The notes beneath the pieces were generated by a model. That model had not been told where the DNA came from, did no database searches, and worked only from the letters and a program-made list of their open reading frames with translations. A stretch of DNA of 64,000 nucleotides. Source: Erwinia sp. E602. Its GTDB lineage: Bacteria; Pseudomonadota; Gammaproteobacteria; Enterobacterales; Enterobacteriaceae. How positions within the stretch are numbered: position 1 is the stretch's first letter; every line of letters begins with the position of its first letter. Below, piece after piece: positions 1-11,420 of the stretch. The position numbers and the translations under genes are program-made. The DNA lies in contig NZ_CP046582.1 in the NCBI RefSeq assembly GCF_018141005.1, forward strand, positions 1-64,000, read 5' to 3'.

Positions 1-1047
1 ATGCCTGCCCCGGCGGAGCTGTCGTACCGCTCGAACGTTAACACCAAACATAACTTCGACAACTTCGTTGAGGGTAAATCGAACCAGCTGGCGCGCGCGG
101 CGGCGCGCCAGGTGGCTGATAATCCGGGCGGCGCGTATAACCCACTGTTCCTTTACGGCGGCACCGGCCTCGGTAAAACCCACCTGCTGCATGCGGTGGG
201 CAACGGCATTATGGCGCGTAAGCCGAATGCCAAAGTGGTCTATATGCACTCCGAGCGTTTTGTGCAGGATATGGTGAAGGCGCTGCAGAACAACGCGATT
301 GAAGAGTTCAAACGCTACTACCGTTCGGTGGATGCATTGCTGATCGATGACATTCAGTTCTTTGCCAATAAAGAGCGCTCGCAGGAGGAGTTTTTCCACA
401 CCTTCAACGCGCTGTTAGAGGGCAATCAGCAGATCATTCTGACCTCCGATCGCTATCCGAAAGAGATCAACGGGGTGGAAGATCGTCTGAAGTCGCGCTT
501 TGGCTGGGGGCTGACCGTAGCGATCGAACCGCCGGAGCTGGAAACCCGCGTGGCGATCCTGATGAAAAAGGCCGATGAGAACGACATTCGTCTGCCGGGC
601 GAAGTGGCCTTCTTTATTGCTAAACGCCTGCGATCCAACGTGCGTGAGCTGGAAGGGGCCCTGAACCGGGTGATCGCCAACGCCAACTTTACCGGTCGTG
701 CGATCACCATCGATTTCGTGCGCGAGGCGCTGCGCGATCTGCTGGCGCTGCAGGAGAAACTGGTGACCATCGACAATATTCAGAAGACCGTGGCTGAATA
801 TTATAAAATTAAGGTGGCTGACCTGCTCTCCAAACGCCGCTCGCGTTCCGTGGCCCGCCCGCGTCAGATGGCGATGGCGATGGCGAAAGAGCTGACCAAC
901 CACAGCCTGCCGGAAATCGGTGATGCTTTCGGGGGTCGTGACCATACCACCGTGCTGCATGCCTGCCGTAAAATTGAGCAGCTGCGCGAAGAGAGTCATG
1001 ACATTAAAGAAGATTTCTCAAATCTAATCAGAACATTATCTTCCTGA
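1..1047 (+). CDS. dnaA: Chromosomal replication initiator DnaA (5' end cut by window)
   Basis: DnaA binds DnaA boxes at oriC, melts the origin and recruits the DnaB helicase. The visible 348 residues hold the AAA+ domain with Walker A GGTGLGKT, Walker [10 protein letters not shown] and a sensor motif near TSDRYPKE, then the DNA-binding domain IV with the signature [15 protein letters not shown]. The E. coli protein is 467 residues, so roughly 120 N-terminal residues (domain I and most of the linker) lie left of the window; the ATG at base 1 is an internal codon and not the start. dnaN follows after two bases, the usual dnaA-dnaN arrangement. Identity is certain; only the true start is unseen. 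Confidence 0.97.
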   Translation: MPAPAELSYRSNVNTKHNFDNFVEGKSNQLARAAARQVADNPGGAYNPLFLYGGTGLGKTHLLHAVGNGIMARKPNAKVVYMHSERFVQDMVKALQNNAIEEFKRYYRSVDALLIDDIQFFANKERSQEEFFHTFNALLEGNQQIILTSDRYPKEINGVEDRLKSRFGWGLTVAIEPPELETRVAILMKKADENDIRLPGEVAFFIAKRLRSNVRELEGALNRVIANANFTGRAITIDFVREALRDLLALQEKLVTIDNIQKTVAEYYKIKVADLLSKRRSRSVARPRQMAMAMAKELTNHSLPEIGDAFGGRDHTTVLHACRKIEQLREESHDIKEDFSNLIRTLSS

Positions 1048-1049
1048 CT

Positions 1050-2150
1050 ATGAAATTTATTGTAGAACGTGAGCAGTTACTCAAACCCTTACAACAGGTC
1101 AGCAGCCCGCTGGGCGGACGCCCGACTCTGCCGATCCTCGGTAACCTGCTGCTGCAGGTGAATGACGGCACGCTGCTGTTAACCGGGACCGACCTGGAAA
1201 TGGAAATGGTCGCCCGCGTGGCACTGACCCAGGATCACCAGCCAGGTGCCACCACGGTGCCGGCGCGTAAGTTCTTTGATATTTGTCGCGGCCTGCCGGA
1301 AGGCGCCGAGATCACGGTGATGCTGGATGGCGAAAGAATGCTGGTGCGCTCCGGCCGCAGCCGCTTCTCGCTCTCCACCCTGCCCGCCAGCGACTTTCCA
1401 AACCTGGATGACTGGCAGAGTGAGGTCGAATTCACCCTGCCGCAGGCGACCCTTAAGCGGCTGATCGAAGCGACGCAGTTCTCAATGGCCCATCAGGACG
1501 TGCGCTACTACCTGAACGGCATGCTGTTCGAAACCGAAGGGGAAGAGCTGCGTACCGTAGCCACCGACGGCCACCGTCTGGCGGTGTGCTCAATGCCGGT
1601 GGGGCAGCCGCTGCCGAACCATTCGGTGATCGTGCCGCGTAAAGGGGTGATTGAGCTGGTGCGCCTGCTGGACGGCGGCGACACGCCGCTGCAGGTGCAG
1701 ATCGGCAGCAACAACATCCGCGCCCACGTCGGTGACTTTATCTTTACGTCGAAGCTGGTTGACGGCCGTTTCCCGGATTATCGCCGCGTATTGCCGAAAA
1801 ACCCGGATAAAACCCTCGATGCCAGCTGCGACCTGCTTAAGCAGGCCTTCTCGCGTGCCGCAATCCTCTCTAACGAGAAGTTCCGCGGCGTGCGCCTCTA
1901 TATCAGCGAAAATCAGCTGAAAATTACCGCCAACAACCCGGAGCAGGAAGAAGCGGAAGAGATGCTGGACGTCACCTACGGCGGCACCGATCTGGAAATC
2001 GGCTTTAACGTCAGCTACGTGCTGGACGTGCTCAACGCGCTGAAGTGCGAAAACGTGCGCCTGCTGCTGACCGATTCGGTCTCCAGCGTGCAGATTGAGG
2101 ATGCAGCCAGCCAGTCGGCGGCCTACGTTGTCATGCCGATGCGCTTATAA
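1050..2150 (+). CDS. dnaN: DNA polymerase III beta sliding clamp
   Basis: This is the beta clamp that encircles DNA and tethers polymerase III and other repair and replication proteins. The 366 residues match the E. coli length exactly; the protein starts MKFIVEREQLLKPL and ends VVMPMRL, the conserved C-terminus that lines the partner-binding pocket. The ATG lies two bases after the dnaA stop codon, so expression probably depends on dnaA transcription and on promoters inside dnaA. It is followed by an unusually long spacer before recF. Confidence 0.98.
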   Translation: MKFIVEREQLLKPLQQVSSPLGGRPTLPILGNLLLQVNDGTLLLTGTDLEMEMVARVALTQDHQPGATTVPARKFFDICRGLPEGAEITVMLDGERMLVRSGRSRFSLSTLPASDFPNLDDWQSEVEFTLPQATLKRLIEATQFSMAHQDVRYYLNGMLFETEGEELRTVATDGHRLAVCSMPVGQPLPNHSVIVPRKGVIELVRLLDGGDTPLQVQIGSNNIRAHVGDFIFTSKLVDGRFPDYRRVLPKNPDKTLDASCDLLKQAFSRAAILSNEKFRGVRLYISENQLKITANNPEQEEAEEMLDVTYGGTDLEIGFNVSYVLDVLNALKCENVRLLLTDSVSSVQIEDAASQSAAYVVMPMRL

Positions 2151-2395
2151 GCGGCCTGGCCTGCCATTTTCGTCCGGGCAGCGCTCAAACACCTTACGTA
2201 GCTGGGTACGCTACGGGTTTTGCGCGCTGGCCGTACGCAAACGGGCTGCGATAACGATGGCCGGGTTCGTTGTGATAGAGAAATAAACGGCCAGTGCGTT
2301 TAAAATACACGACATTGATTTGCTGTAGCTTTGATTTTCCTACGCATTAACGCCGGCCGGTCAACACCTTTACTCTCTGCGGAATCACTGCATTT
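2151..2395 (+). other. 245-bp spacer between dnaN and recF
   Basis: In E. coli dnaN and recF essentially abut. Here 245 bases separate them and no convincing gene is present. Seen in it: a 6-bp stem (2197-2202 with 2210-2215) followed by GGGTTTTG that might act as a weak attenuator, and a more AT-rich stretch from about 2280 to 2345 that could hold a recF promoter. I found no clean -35/-10 pair. Confidence 0.5.
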
Positions 2396-5907
<3,512 letters not shown>

Positions 5908-5932
5908 GCGCTAACCCGCTGTTGTTGATAAT

Positions 5933-5964
5933 AAAAAAGCAGATCTTCGGATCTGCTTTTTTTT
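5933..5964 (+). terminator. Rho-independent terminator of gyrB
   Basis: A 7-bp stem GCAGATC/GATCTGC closed by a UUCG tetraloop is followed by eight T residues. It ends the recF-gyrB transcript. Confidence 0.92.
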
Positions 5965-6009
5965 CGTCTCGCTTTTCCTTCATGTTAAGCGCATCGACAT
6001 ATTCAGATA

Positions 6010-6042
6010 ACGTGTCGAAAAAATGCGAAAATTTCGACACGT
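6010..6042. promoter_or_regulatory. 11-bp inverted repeat upstream of the fic gene
   Basis: Perfect arms ACGTGTCGAAA (6010-6020) and TTTCGACACGT (6032-6042) are separated by 11 bases, giving a 22-bp centre-to-centre spacing of two helical turns, typical of a dimer operator. It lies about 60 bases before the fic ATG; a TATGAT at 6068-6073 is a plausible -10 element, so a protein bound here would overlap the -35 region. The binding protein is unknown. Confidence 0.6.
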
Positions 6043-6101
6043 CGTTTTCATGCCCGGCATTACCTCCTATGATGACAGGGGCGCAATAATCGGAAAACCC
6101 T

Positions 6102-7214
6102 ATGAGCTGGCACGCAGAACACCCTTACAACCGGCTTCCACCGTTACCCCAACAGGGTGACGTGCTGGAGAATATCGTTACGCTCAAGGCCTGCATCCGG
6201 GCGCGTGCCGCGCTGGCAGAGCTGAAACAGGCGGGTGAACTTCTGCCTAACCAGGGGCTGTTGAGCAATCTCCTGCCGCTGCTGGAAGCGAAAGACAGCT
6301 CCGAGATCGAGAATATCGTGACGACCTCGGACAAACTGTTTAAATATGCCGCTGAAGACACGCTGGCTGATGCCGCCACCAAAGAAGCACTACGCTATCG
6401 TACGGCGCTGTACCAGGGATTCCTGGCAATTGAGCGACGTCCGCTGTGTGTCACCACCATGATTCAGGTATGCAGCATCCTGAAATCGACAGATATGGAC
6501 ATTCGTCGGGTGCCGGGAACGGCATTGCGCAACTCGGTGACGGGGGCAGTGATCTATACCCCGCCAGAAGGCGAAGGGGTCATTCGCGACCTGCTGGATA
6601 ACTGGGAAGCCTTTCTTCATCAGGAAGATGATATCGATCCGTTAGTGAAGATGACGGCGGCCCATTATCAGTTTGAGGCTATCCACCCGTTTGGCGATGG
6701 CAACGGTCGTACCGGGCGTATTCTCAATATTCTGTATCTTATTGAGCAGGGGCTGCTTAGCCTGCCAATCCTCTATTTAAGCCACTATATCGTGCGTAAC
6801 AAGCAGGACTATTACCGCTTTCTCATCGGTGTAACCCGCGACCAGGACTGGCAGCCGTGGATTTTATATATGCTGAGCGCCGTAGAGCACACCTCACAGT
6901 GGACCACCCGCAAAATTGCTGCCGCGAGGGAGCTGATCGAGCATACCACCGGGTATATTCGCCAGCAGCTGCCAAAAATCTACAGTCACGAGCTGGTTCA
7001 GGTGATTTTTGAGCAGCCTTACTGCCGCATCAGCAATCTGACCGACAAGGAAATCGTCAGCAGGCAAACGGCTTCCGTGTATCTGAAGCAGCTTTGCGAT
7101 ATCGGGGTGCTGACGGAATTAAGGTCTGGAAAAGAGAAGCTGTTTGTTCACCCTAAGCTGGTAACGCTGATGACCCAGGAGAGCAATCATTTCACGCGTT
7201 ACCAGCATGAGTAG
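6102..7214 (+). CDS. Class II Fic family protein (putative AMPylase)
   Basis: Fic proteins transfer AMP (or another nucleotide moiety) to hydroxyl side chains of target proteins. The 370 residues carry the full catalytic motif HPFGDGNGRTGR at residues 195-206 with its histidine, and upstream the class II inhibitory helix motif S66-S-E-I-E70-N71, whose glutamate blocks productive ATP binding in family members. After the Fic core comes a winged-helix-like C-terminus (about residues 290-360, with DKEIVSRQTASVYLKQL). Length and order match the Shewanella SoFic type. It stands alone between gyrB and a convergent transporter gene, with no separate antitoxin. Target proteins are unknown. Confidence 0.9.
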   Translation: MSWHAEHPYNRLPPLPQQGDVLENIVTLKACIRARAALAELKQAGELLPNQGLLSNLLPLLEAKDSSEIENIVTTSDKLFKYAAEDTLADAATKEALRYRTALYQGFLAIERRPLCVTTMIQVCSILKSTDMDIRRVPGTALRNSVTGAVIYTPPEGEGVIRDLLDNWEAFLHQEDDIDPLVKMTAAHYQFEAIHPFGDGNGRTGRILNILYLIEQGLLSLPILYLSHYIVRNKQDYYRFLIGVTRDQDWQPWILYMLSAVEHTSQWTTRKIAAARELIEHTTGYIRQQLPKIYSHELVQVIFEQPYCRISNLTDKEIVSRQTASVYLKQLCDIGVLTELRSGKEKLFVHPKLVTLMTQESNHFTRYQHE

Positions 7215-7220
7215 CCATGC

Positions 7221-8528
7221 TTACACCTTTCTAAGCCCGCCCGGCTCAGGTGCGTCTTCTGCCGCGGCGTCATGCAGATCGCAGCTGCGCGGCAGCGTGG
7301 CGGCAATCAGCCCGGCAATAGTTAGCGACCCGGCCAGCACGCAGATGGCGGTGCTCTGGCCGTACAAATAGATCACCATTCCCACCAGCCACGGGCCGAC
7401 AAAGCCGCCGAGGTTGCCGAGTCCGTTAATCACCCCGCGTGCGCTGCCCGCCAGCTCCGGCGAGGCCAGCCGACCGGGCATTGACCAGAACGGGCTGGTG
7501 GCCGCTTTCAGGAAGAAGCCGCAGACGATCAGCGCAATATAGGCGGCAACCACATGCTGGTGCAGCACCACCGAGGCCAGCAGCGCGGCGGCGAAGCAGA
7601 ACAGTGAGATCATTACCCACTGGCGGCGCTTGCCGCTGCGGTCGCTGAACAGCGAAATGGTATAAATCCCGGCGATGGTGGCGACAAACGGCAGCACCGC
7701 CAGCAGGCCAACGCCGGTCATATTTGCCCCGGTCAGGTTGCGCAGTATGGTCGGCAGCCACAGGGTGTAACCGTAATCGCCGGTCTGGTAGAAGAAGTTC
7801 AGCAGCACCAGCTTGCGCAGGCCCGGGTTGCGGAATACGTCGATAATGCGCGCTTTGCCGGGGGGCGATTTTTTCTGCCGGGCTGCCCGTTCCTGTGCCA
7901 GGGTGGTGACCAGATAGTCGCGCTCGCTATCGGGCAGCCAGCGCGCCTGCTGCGGCCGGTCGGCCACCATCAGCCACCACATCAGCAGCACAGCCCCGGA
8001 GAGCACGCCTTCAATAATAAACAGCCAGCGCCAGTCGAACGTGTTGATCAGCAGCCCGGAGAGCGGGGCGGTGACCATGCCGCCCAGCGGCGCAAACATC
8101 ATCACGCAGGCGTTGGCGCGGCCCAGCTCACGCTCCGGGAACCAGTTGCCGATCATCGTCAGCACCACCGGCAGCATGCCGCCTTCGGAAACGCCGAGAA
8201 TAAAGCGCAGCGCCAGCAGCTGCCAGTGATTAGTGACGAAACCGGTGGCAATGGACACCACCATCCACGCCGTCAGCGACCAGGCGATAAAGCGTTTGCC
8301 GCTGCCGTTCACCGCCGTGCGGCCCCCCGGCACCTGCAGAAACAGGTAGCCGATAAAGAAGATGCCGCTGGCGATGCCGGCCATCTGGCTGGTGATCGCC
8401 AGATCCTGCTCCATGCCGCCGGGCAGAGCAAAGCTGATGTTCACGCGATCCATAAACGACACGATGCAGGTAATCAAAATCGGCACAATCACGCGCCACC
8501 AGCGCGTTGCGGGTATCTTATTATGCAT
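7221..8528 (-). CDS. MFS transporter of the anion:cation symporter family
   Basis: A 435-residue inner-membrane carrier with 12 predicted hydrophobic segments and the family signature DRVNISFALPGG near the first helix, as in the ACS group that moves organic and sugar-acid anions (glucarate, gluconate, tartrate, phthalate). The start ATG follows a GAGGGG ribosome site. It is downstream of, and in the same orientation as, the gluconate 2-dehydrogenase operon and its LacI regulator, so a hexonate or ketohexonate substrate is a reasonable inference. It is separated from the regulator by about 300 bases with its own likely promoter, so it may be a separate unit. Substrate not determined. Confidence 0.85.
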   Translation of the reverse strand: MHNKIPATRWWRVIVPILITCIVSFMDRVNISFALPGGMEQDLAITSQMAGIASGIFFIGYLFLQVPGGRTAVNGSGKRFIAWSLTAWMVVSIATGFVTNHWQLLALRFILGVSEGGMLPVVLTMIGNWFPERELGRANACVMMFAPLGGMVTAPLSGLLINTFDWRWLFIIEGVLSGAVLLMWWLMVADRPQQARWLPDSERDYLVTTLAQERAARQKKSPPGKARIIDVFRNPGLRKLVLLNFFYQTGDYGYTLWLPTILRNLTGANMTGVGLLAVLPFVATIAGIYTISLFSDRSGKRRQWVMISLFCFAAALLASVVLHQHVVAAYIALIVCGFFLKAATSPFWSMPGRLASPELAGSARGVINGLGNLGGFVGPWLVGMVIYLYGQSTAICVLAGSLTIAGLIAATLPRSCDLHDAAAEDAPEPGGLRKV

Positions 8529-8663
8529 GTCGGCCCCTCACTTCGGGTTGAGATAAACCGCGCCTGCGTCAGCGGCAGGGGATCTTCCCTGGCCGTGACC
8601 TCCCTGCGCGACGGAAATTCAGCTGCTACAGGGGCTTATTAAAGAGGAATTGCAAGATTAAAT

Positions 8664-8679
8664 CGTGACCAGGCTCACG
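8664..8679. promoter_or_regulatory. CRP-like site upstream of the MFS gene
   Basis: CGTGA-N6-TCACG matches 8 of the 10 core bases of the CRP half-site pair TGTGA-N6-TCACA. It is about 140 bases before the MFS start codon. Carbon catabolite control of a sugar-acid carrier would be expected; no promoter elements could be fixed. Confidence 0.35.
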
Positions 8680-8736
8680 CTGAATCGTGTTAGAAAACTG
8701 TGTTACCAACGGCGTGATCGCGGAGGGATAATCGGC

Positions 8737-8768
8737 GGGTGCGGGTGCGGGTGCGGGTGCGGGTGCGG
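8737..8768. repeat. Hexanucleotide tandem repeat (GGGTGC)5
   Basis: Five perfect head-to-tail copies of GGGTGC plus two bases. Because each unit has a GGG run with a 3-base spacer, the + strand also fits a G-quadruplex pattern. It lies between the LacI regulator and the MFS gene, about 210 bases upstream of the MFS start. Copy number could vary by slippage. Confidence 0.9.
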
Positions 8769-8804
8769 ATGGTGATGGTGCAGATGCAATTGCTGATGCT
8801 GGTA

Positions 8805-8826
8805 CGGGGAGAGGCGCGTCTCCCCG
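8805..8826 (-). terminator. Hairpin after the LacI regulator gene
   Basis: An 8-bp perfect stem CGGGGAGA/TCTCCCCG with a 6-base loop lies directly downstream of the regulator stop codon on the minus strand. There is no following U run, so it may be a weak terminator or an mRNA 3' stabiliser. Confidence 0.4.
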
Positions 8827-8829
8827 CCG

Positions 8830-9819
8830 TCAGAGCGTGTCGCCGGCGAACAGGCGATAGGGCAGAGTGACCGACTCTTCTGTCGGCAGATTATTGACCC
8901 TGCTGATCAAAATCTCAGTCGCCACTTTTCCCATCTCAAAGCGCGGAGTGATAACGCTGGCCAGCTTTGGCCGGGTCAGCTGGCCGATCTCAAGGCCGTG
9001 AAAGCCGACAATCGCCATCTGCTGCGGCACGGCGATCCCCTGCTGCCTGCACGCCTGCAGCACGCCAACGGCGAGGTCGTCATTGGTACAGAAAATGGCG
9101 TCCATAGCCGGATAACGCTGGCGTGCCAGCGCCATCATGTCATGGCCTGCGGAGACCGACGAGATTTTATGCGGAGTGATTCGCCCGGCGGAGAGGCCCG
9201 CCGCTGTCATGGCGTCGCGGTAACCTGCATAGCGTTGTTCGTCACGCAGATCGGCCATTGAGCCAAACCACACCGGCTTGCGGCCGCCGGCAATCAGCCG
9301 CTGCGTCATCTCGTAAGCGGCCTGACGGTTATCGAAGCCGACGTTAATCCGCCCGGCGGTGGTTGCCAGCCCCATCACCTCCGCTACCGGCACGCGTGCG
9401 CCGCTGAGGTACTTCTCCGCCCGCAGCGTATGCACCGTTTCGGTCAGCAGGATGGCGGCGACGTTGCAGGCCAGCACCGTGGCGATCTGCTCCTCTTCGC
9501 GCTGCAGATCGTATTCGTAGTTCATCACCAGCGTCTGCCAGCCTTCGGCGGCGGTAACGGATTCAATGCCCGCCAGCAGGTCGGCAAAAATCTGATTATG
9601 AAATGAGGGGATGATCACCCCAATGCGCGGCTGAACCTGGCTTATCACCTGCGGATTGTCGGCATCGCGCTGATAGCCAATCTCCACCATCACGGCGGCA
9701 ATGCGTGCGGCCGTCTCTTTGCCCACCTTGTGCGGCGTACGCAGATAGCGGCTGACGGTCATTTTGGTCACATCGGCCAGCGATGCGATGTCATCTAAGG
9801 TGATACGCGGTAATTTCAT
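8830..9819 (-). CDS. LacI-family regulator, IdnR/GntR-like
   Basis: A 329-residue repressor with an N-terminal LacI helix-turn-helix (ITLDDIASLADVTKMTVSRYL, residues 5-25) and a periplasmic-binding-protein-like sensor domain. Residues such as IIPSFHNQIFADLLAGIESV, CTNDDLAVG and GFHGLEIG closely resemble E. coli IdnR and GntR, which sense idonate or gluconate derivatives. The ATG at 9819 is chosen because AGGAGG precedes it by six bases; a 28-residue upstream extension lacks similarity. It is the last gene of the gluconate 2-dehydrogenase cluster and probably controls that operon or the adjacent MFS carrier. Confidence 0.9.
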   Translation of the reverse strand: MKLPRITLDDIASLADVTKMTVSRYLRTPHKVGKETAARIAAVMVEIGYQRDADNPQVISQVQPRIGVIIPSFHNQIFADLLAGIESVTAAEGWQTLVMNYEYDLQREEEQIATVLACNVAAILLTETVHTLRAEKYLSGARVPVAEVMGLATTAGRINVGFDNRQAAYEMTQRLIAGGRKPVWFGSMADLRDEQRYAGYRDAMTAAGLSAGRITPHKISSVSAGHDMMALARQRYPAMDAIFCTNDDLAVGVLQACRQQGIAVPQQMAIVGFHGLEIGQLTRPKLASVITPRFEMGKVATEILISRVNNLPTEESVTLPYRLFAGDTL

Positions 9820-9903
9820 GTTGTCCTCCTGCGGTTCATCAGCGGAGCCACGTGCGTCCCTGAACGGCAAAGGGGAAGCCGAACGCTTCCCCCCTGGTAT
9901 CAC

Positions 9904-11292
9904 TTAGCGCCGTCTGGCGCGGTACAGCACCAGCAGCAGGATCAGCACCACCACTACCGCGCCGCCCGGCAGGATCCACGGCTGCAGCTGCGCCAGCAAC
10001 GGCGGATGGCCGCCTTTGCGCACCCAGGCCACGTCACCCGCCGTCACTTCACCGGCAGGATTGCCGTAATGCTGGCGAACATAGTTGCTGATGTCCGCCA
10101 CCTGCTGATCGCTCAGCTTGTCGACGTAAGAGGGCGAGCTGAAGCCGGGCATCAGTACCTCGCCGTCGGCCGTTTTCCGCTGCACGCCAAAAAGAATGGC
10201 GGCAATCAGGTTGTTCGGGCTCTGCAGACCGGTGGCGGTGTTGTGGAACAGCGACGGATACGCCTGGTTCTGGCTGCCGGCACCGTCCGGCTGGTGGCAG
10301 CTGGCGCAGTTGCCGCTGAACAGCGCCGCGCCGTTAGTCAGGCTGTTACTGGCGGTCGCCGGGTTACGCCCGCGCACGCTGTTCTCCACGTTATCCGCCT
10401 GACCCCAGGCGTGAGCCGGGCGCGTGTCGCCCTCGTCGCGCAGCGGAGCCGTGCTCTTCAGATAGGTGGCGATCGCCTGCAGATCGTCGTCCGGCAGGTG
10501 CTGCAGACTGTTTTCCACCGCTTCCGCCATGCCGCCCGCCGCCTGATTTTTCCCGGCGGCACGGCCGGTTTTCAGGTACTGCACCAGCTCATCGTCGCGC
10601 CAGCCGCCGATACCGCTGATCGGGTCCGAGGTGATATTCGGCGCGTACCAGCTGCCCAGCGGACCACCGGCCAGCGGTAGCGCGCTTTTCTCCTGCATCA
10701 GCACGCCGCGCGGCGTATGGCAGGTATTACAGTGCGCCAGGCCGTTGACCAGGTAGTTGCCACGGTTCCACTCGGCGCTCTGCCGGTTGTCGTACTGGTA
10801 GCGCGCGCCGTCGGCAAACAGCAGGTTCCAGAACTTCATGCTGAAGCGCAGGCTGAACGGGAACGGCAGGCGGGTCTGCGGGTTTGCCTGCTCTACCGGC
10901 TGCACGCCGTGGGTGAAGTAGTAGTAAAGCGCGTGCAGATCCTCGTCGGTCATTTTGCCGTAAGAGGTGTAAGGCATTGCCGGGTAGAGTTGTGCCCCGT
11001 CGGCGCGAACGCCGTCACGCACCGCCGCCGAGAACTGCGCTTCGCTGTAGCCGCCAATTCCGCCCTGCGCCGGGGTAATGTTAGTGGCGTAAATCACCCC
11101 GATCGGCGAGGCGATGGCATAGCCGCCGGAATAGGGTTTTTTGCTGCCCGGCGCGGTATGGCAGGCCTGGCAGTCAGAGGCGATTGCCACCTGCTCGCCC
11201 TGATGCAGCAGCTTCAGATCAACGTCGGCGGCCTGCAGGCCGGCTGCCGGCAGCGCGAAGGCCGCCAGCAGCAGCGCCATCGTCAGCCGCAT
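9904..11292 (-). CDS. Gluconate 2-dehydrogenase, cytochrome c subunit
   Basis: The membrane-anchored triheme cytochrome that passes electrons from the flavoprotein subunit to ubiquinone at the periplasmic face. From this start it has 462 residues: signal peptide MRLTMALLLAAFALPAAGLQA, three heme-binding sites (CQACH near residue 41, CNTCH, CASCH) and a C-terminal membrane helix ILPGGAVVVVLILLLVLY before a basic tail. An alternative ATG at 11424 overlaps the flavoprotein stop codon as ATGA and has a GGGGGA ahead of it, but adds 44 residues that do not look like a secretion signal; translation may be coupled there. I favour the start that gives a normal signal peptide. Third gene of the operon. 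Confidence 0.88.
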   Translation of the reverse strand: MRLTMALLLAAFALPAAGLQAADVDLKLLHQGEQVAIASDCQACHTAPGSKKPYSGGYAIASPIGVIYATNITPAQGGIGGYSEAQFSAAVRDGVRADGAQLYPAMPYTSYGKMTDEDLHALYYYFTHGVQPVEQANPQTRLPFPFSLRFSMKFWNLLFADGARYQYDNRQSAEWNRGNYLVNGLAHCNTCHTPRGVLMQEKSALPLAGGPLGSWYAPNITSDPISGIGGWRDDELVQYLKTGRAAGKNQAAGGMAEAVENSLQHLPDDDLQAIATYLKSTAPLRDEGDTRPAHAWGQADNVENSVRGRNPATASNSLTNGAALFSGNCASCHQPDGAGSQNQAYPSLFHNTATGLQSPNNLIAAILFGVQRKTADGEVLMPGFSSPSYVDKLSDQQVADISNYVRQHYGNPAGEVTAGDVAWVRKGGHPPLLAQLQPWILPGGAVVVVLILLLVLYRARRR

Positions 11293-11420
11293 TTTGCCTG
11301 CCTTTCGAACCGGAAAGGTCGCTGCGTCGCGGGCGATGGGTGCGCTGCACGGGGCATTAACGTCCGGTCGGCCACCGCGCCCGGCGGCATCGCGTTGCGG
11401 TTGGGTGTTACGCATCAGCT

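Noticed and set aside
2095..2286. Short open frame spanning the dnaN-recF spacer
   Set aside because: It begins inside dnaN in another frame, has no ribosome site and no conserved-looking features.
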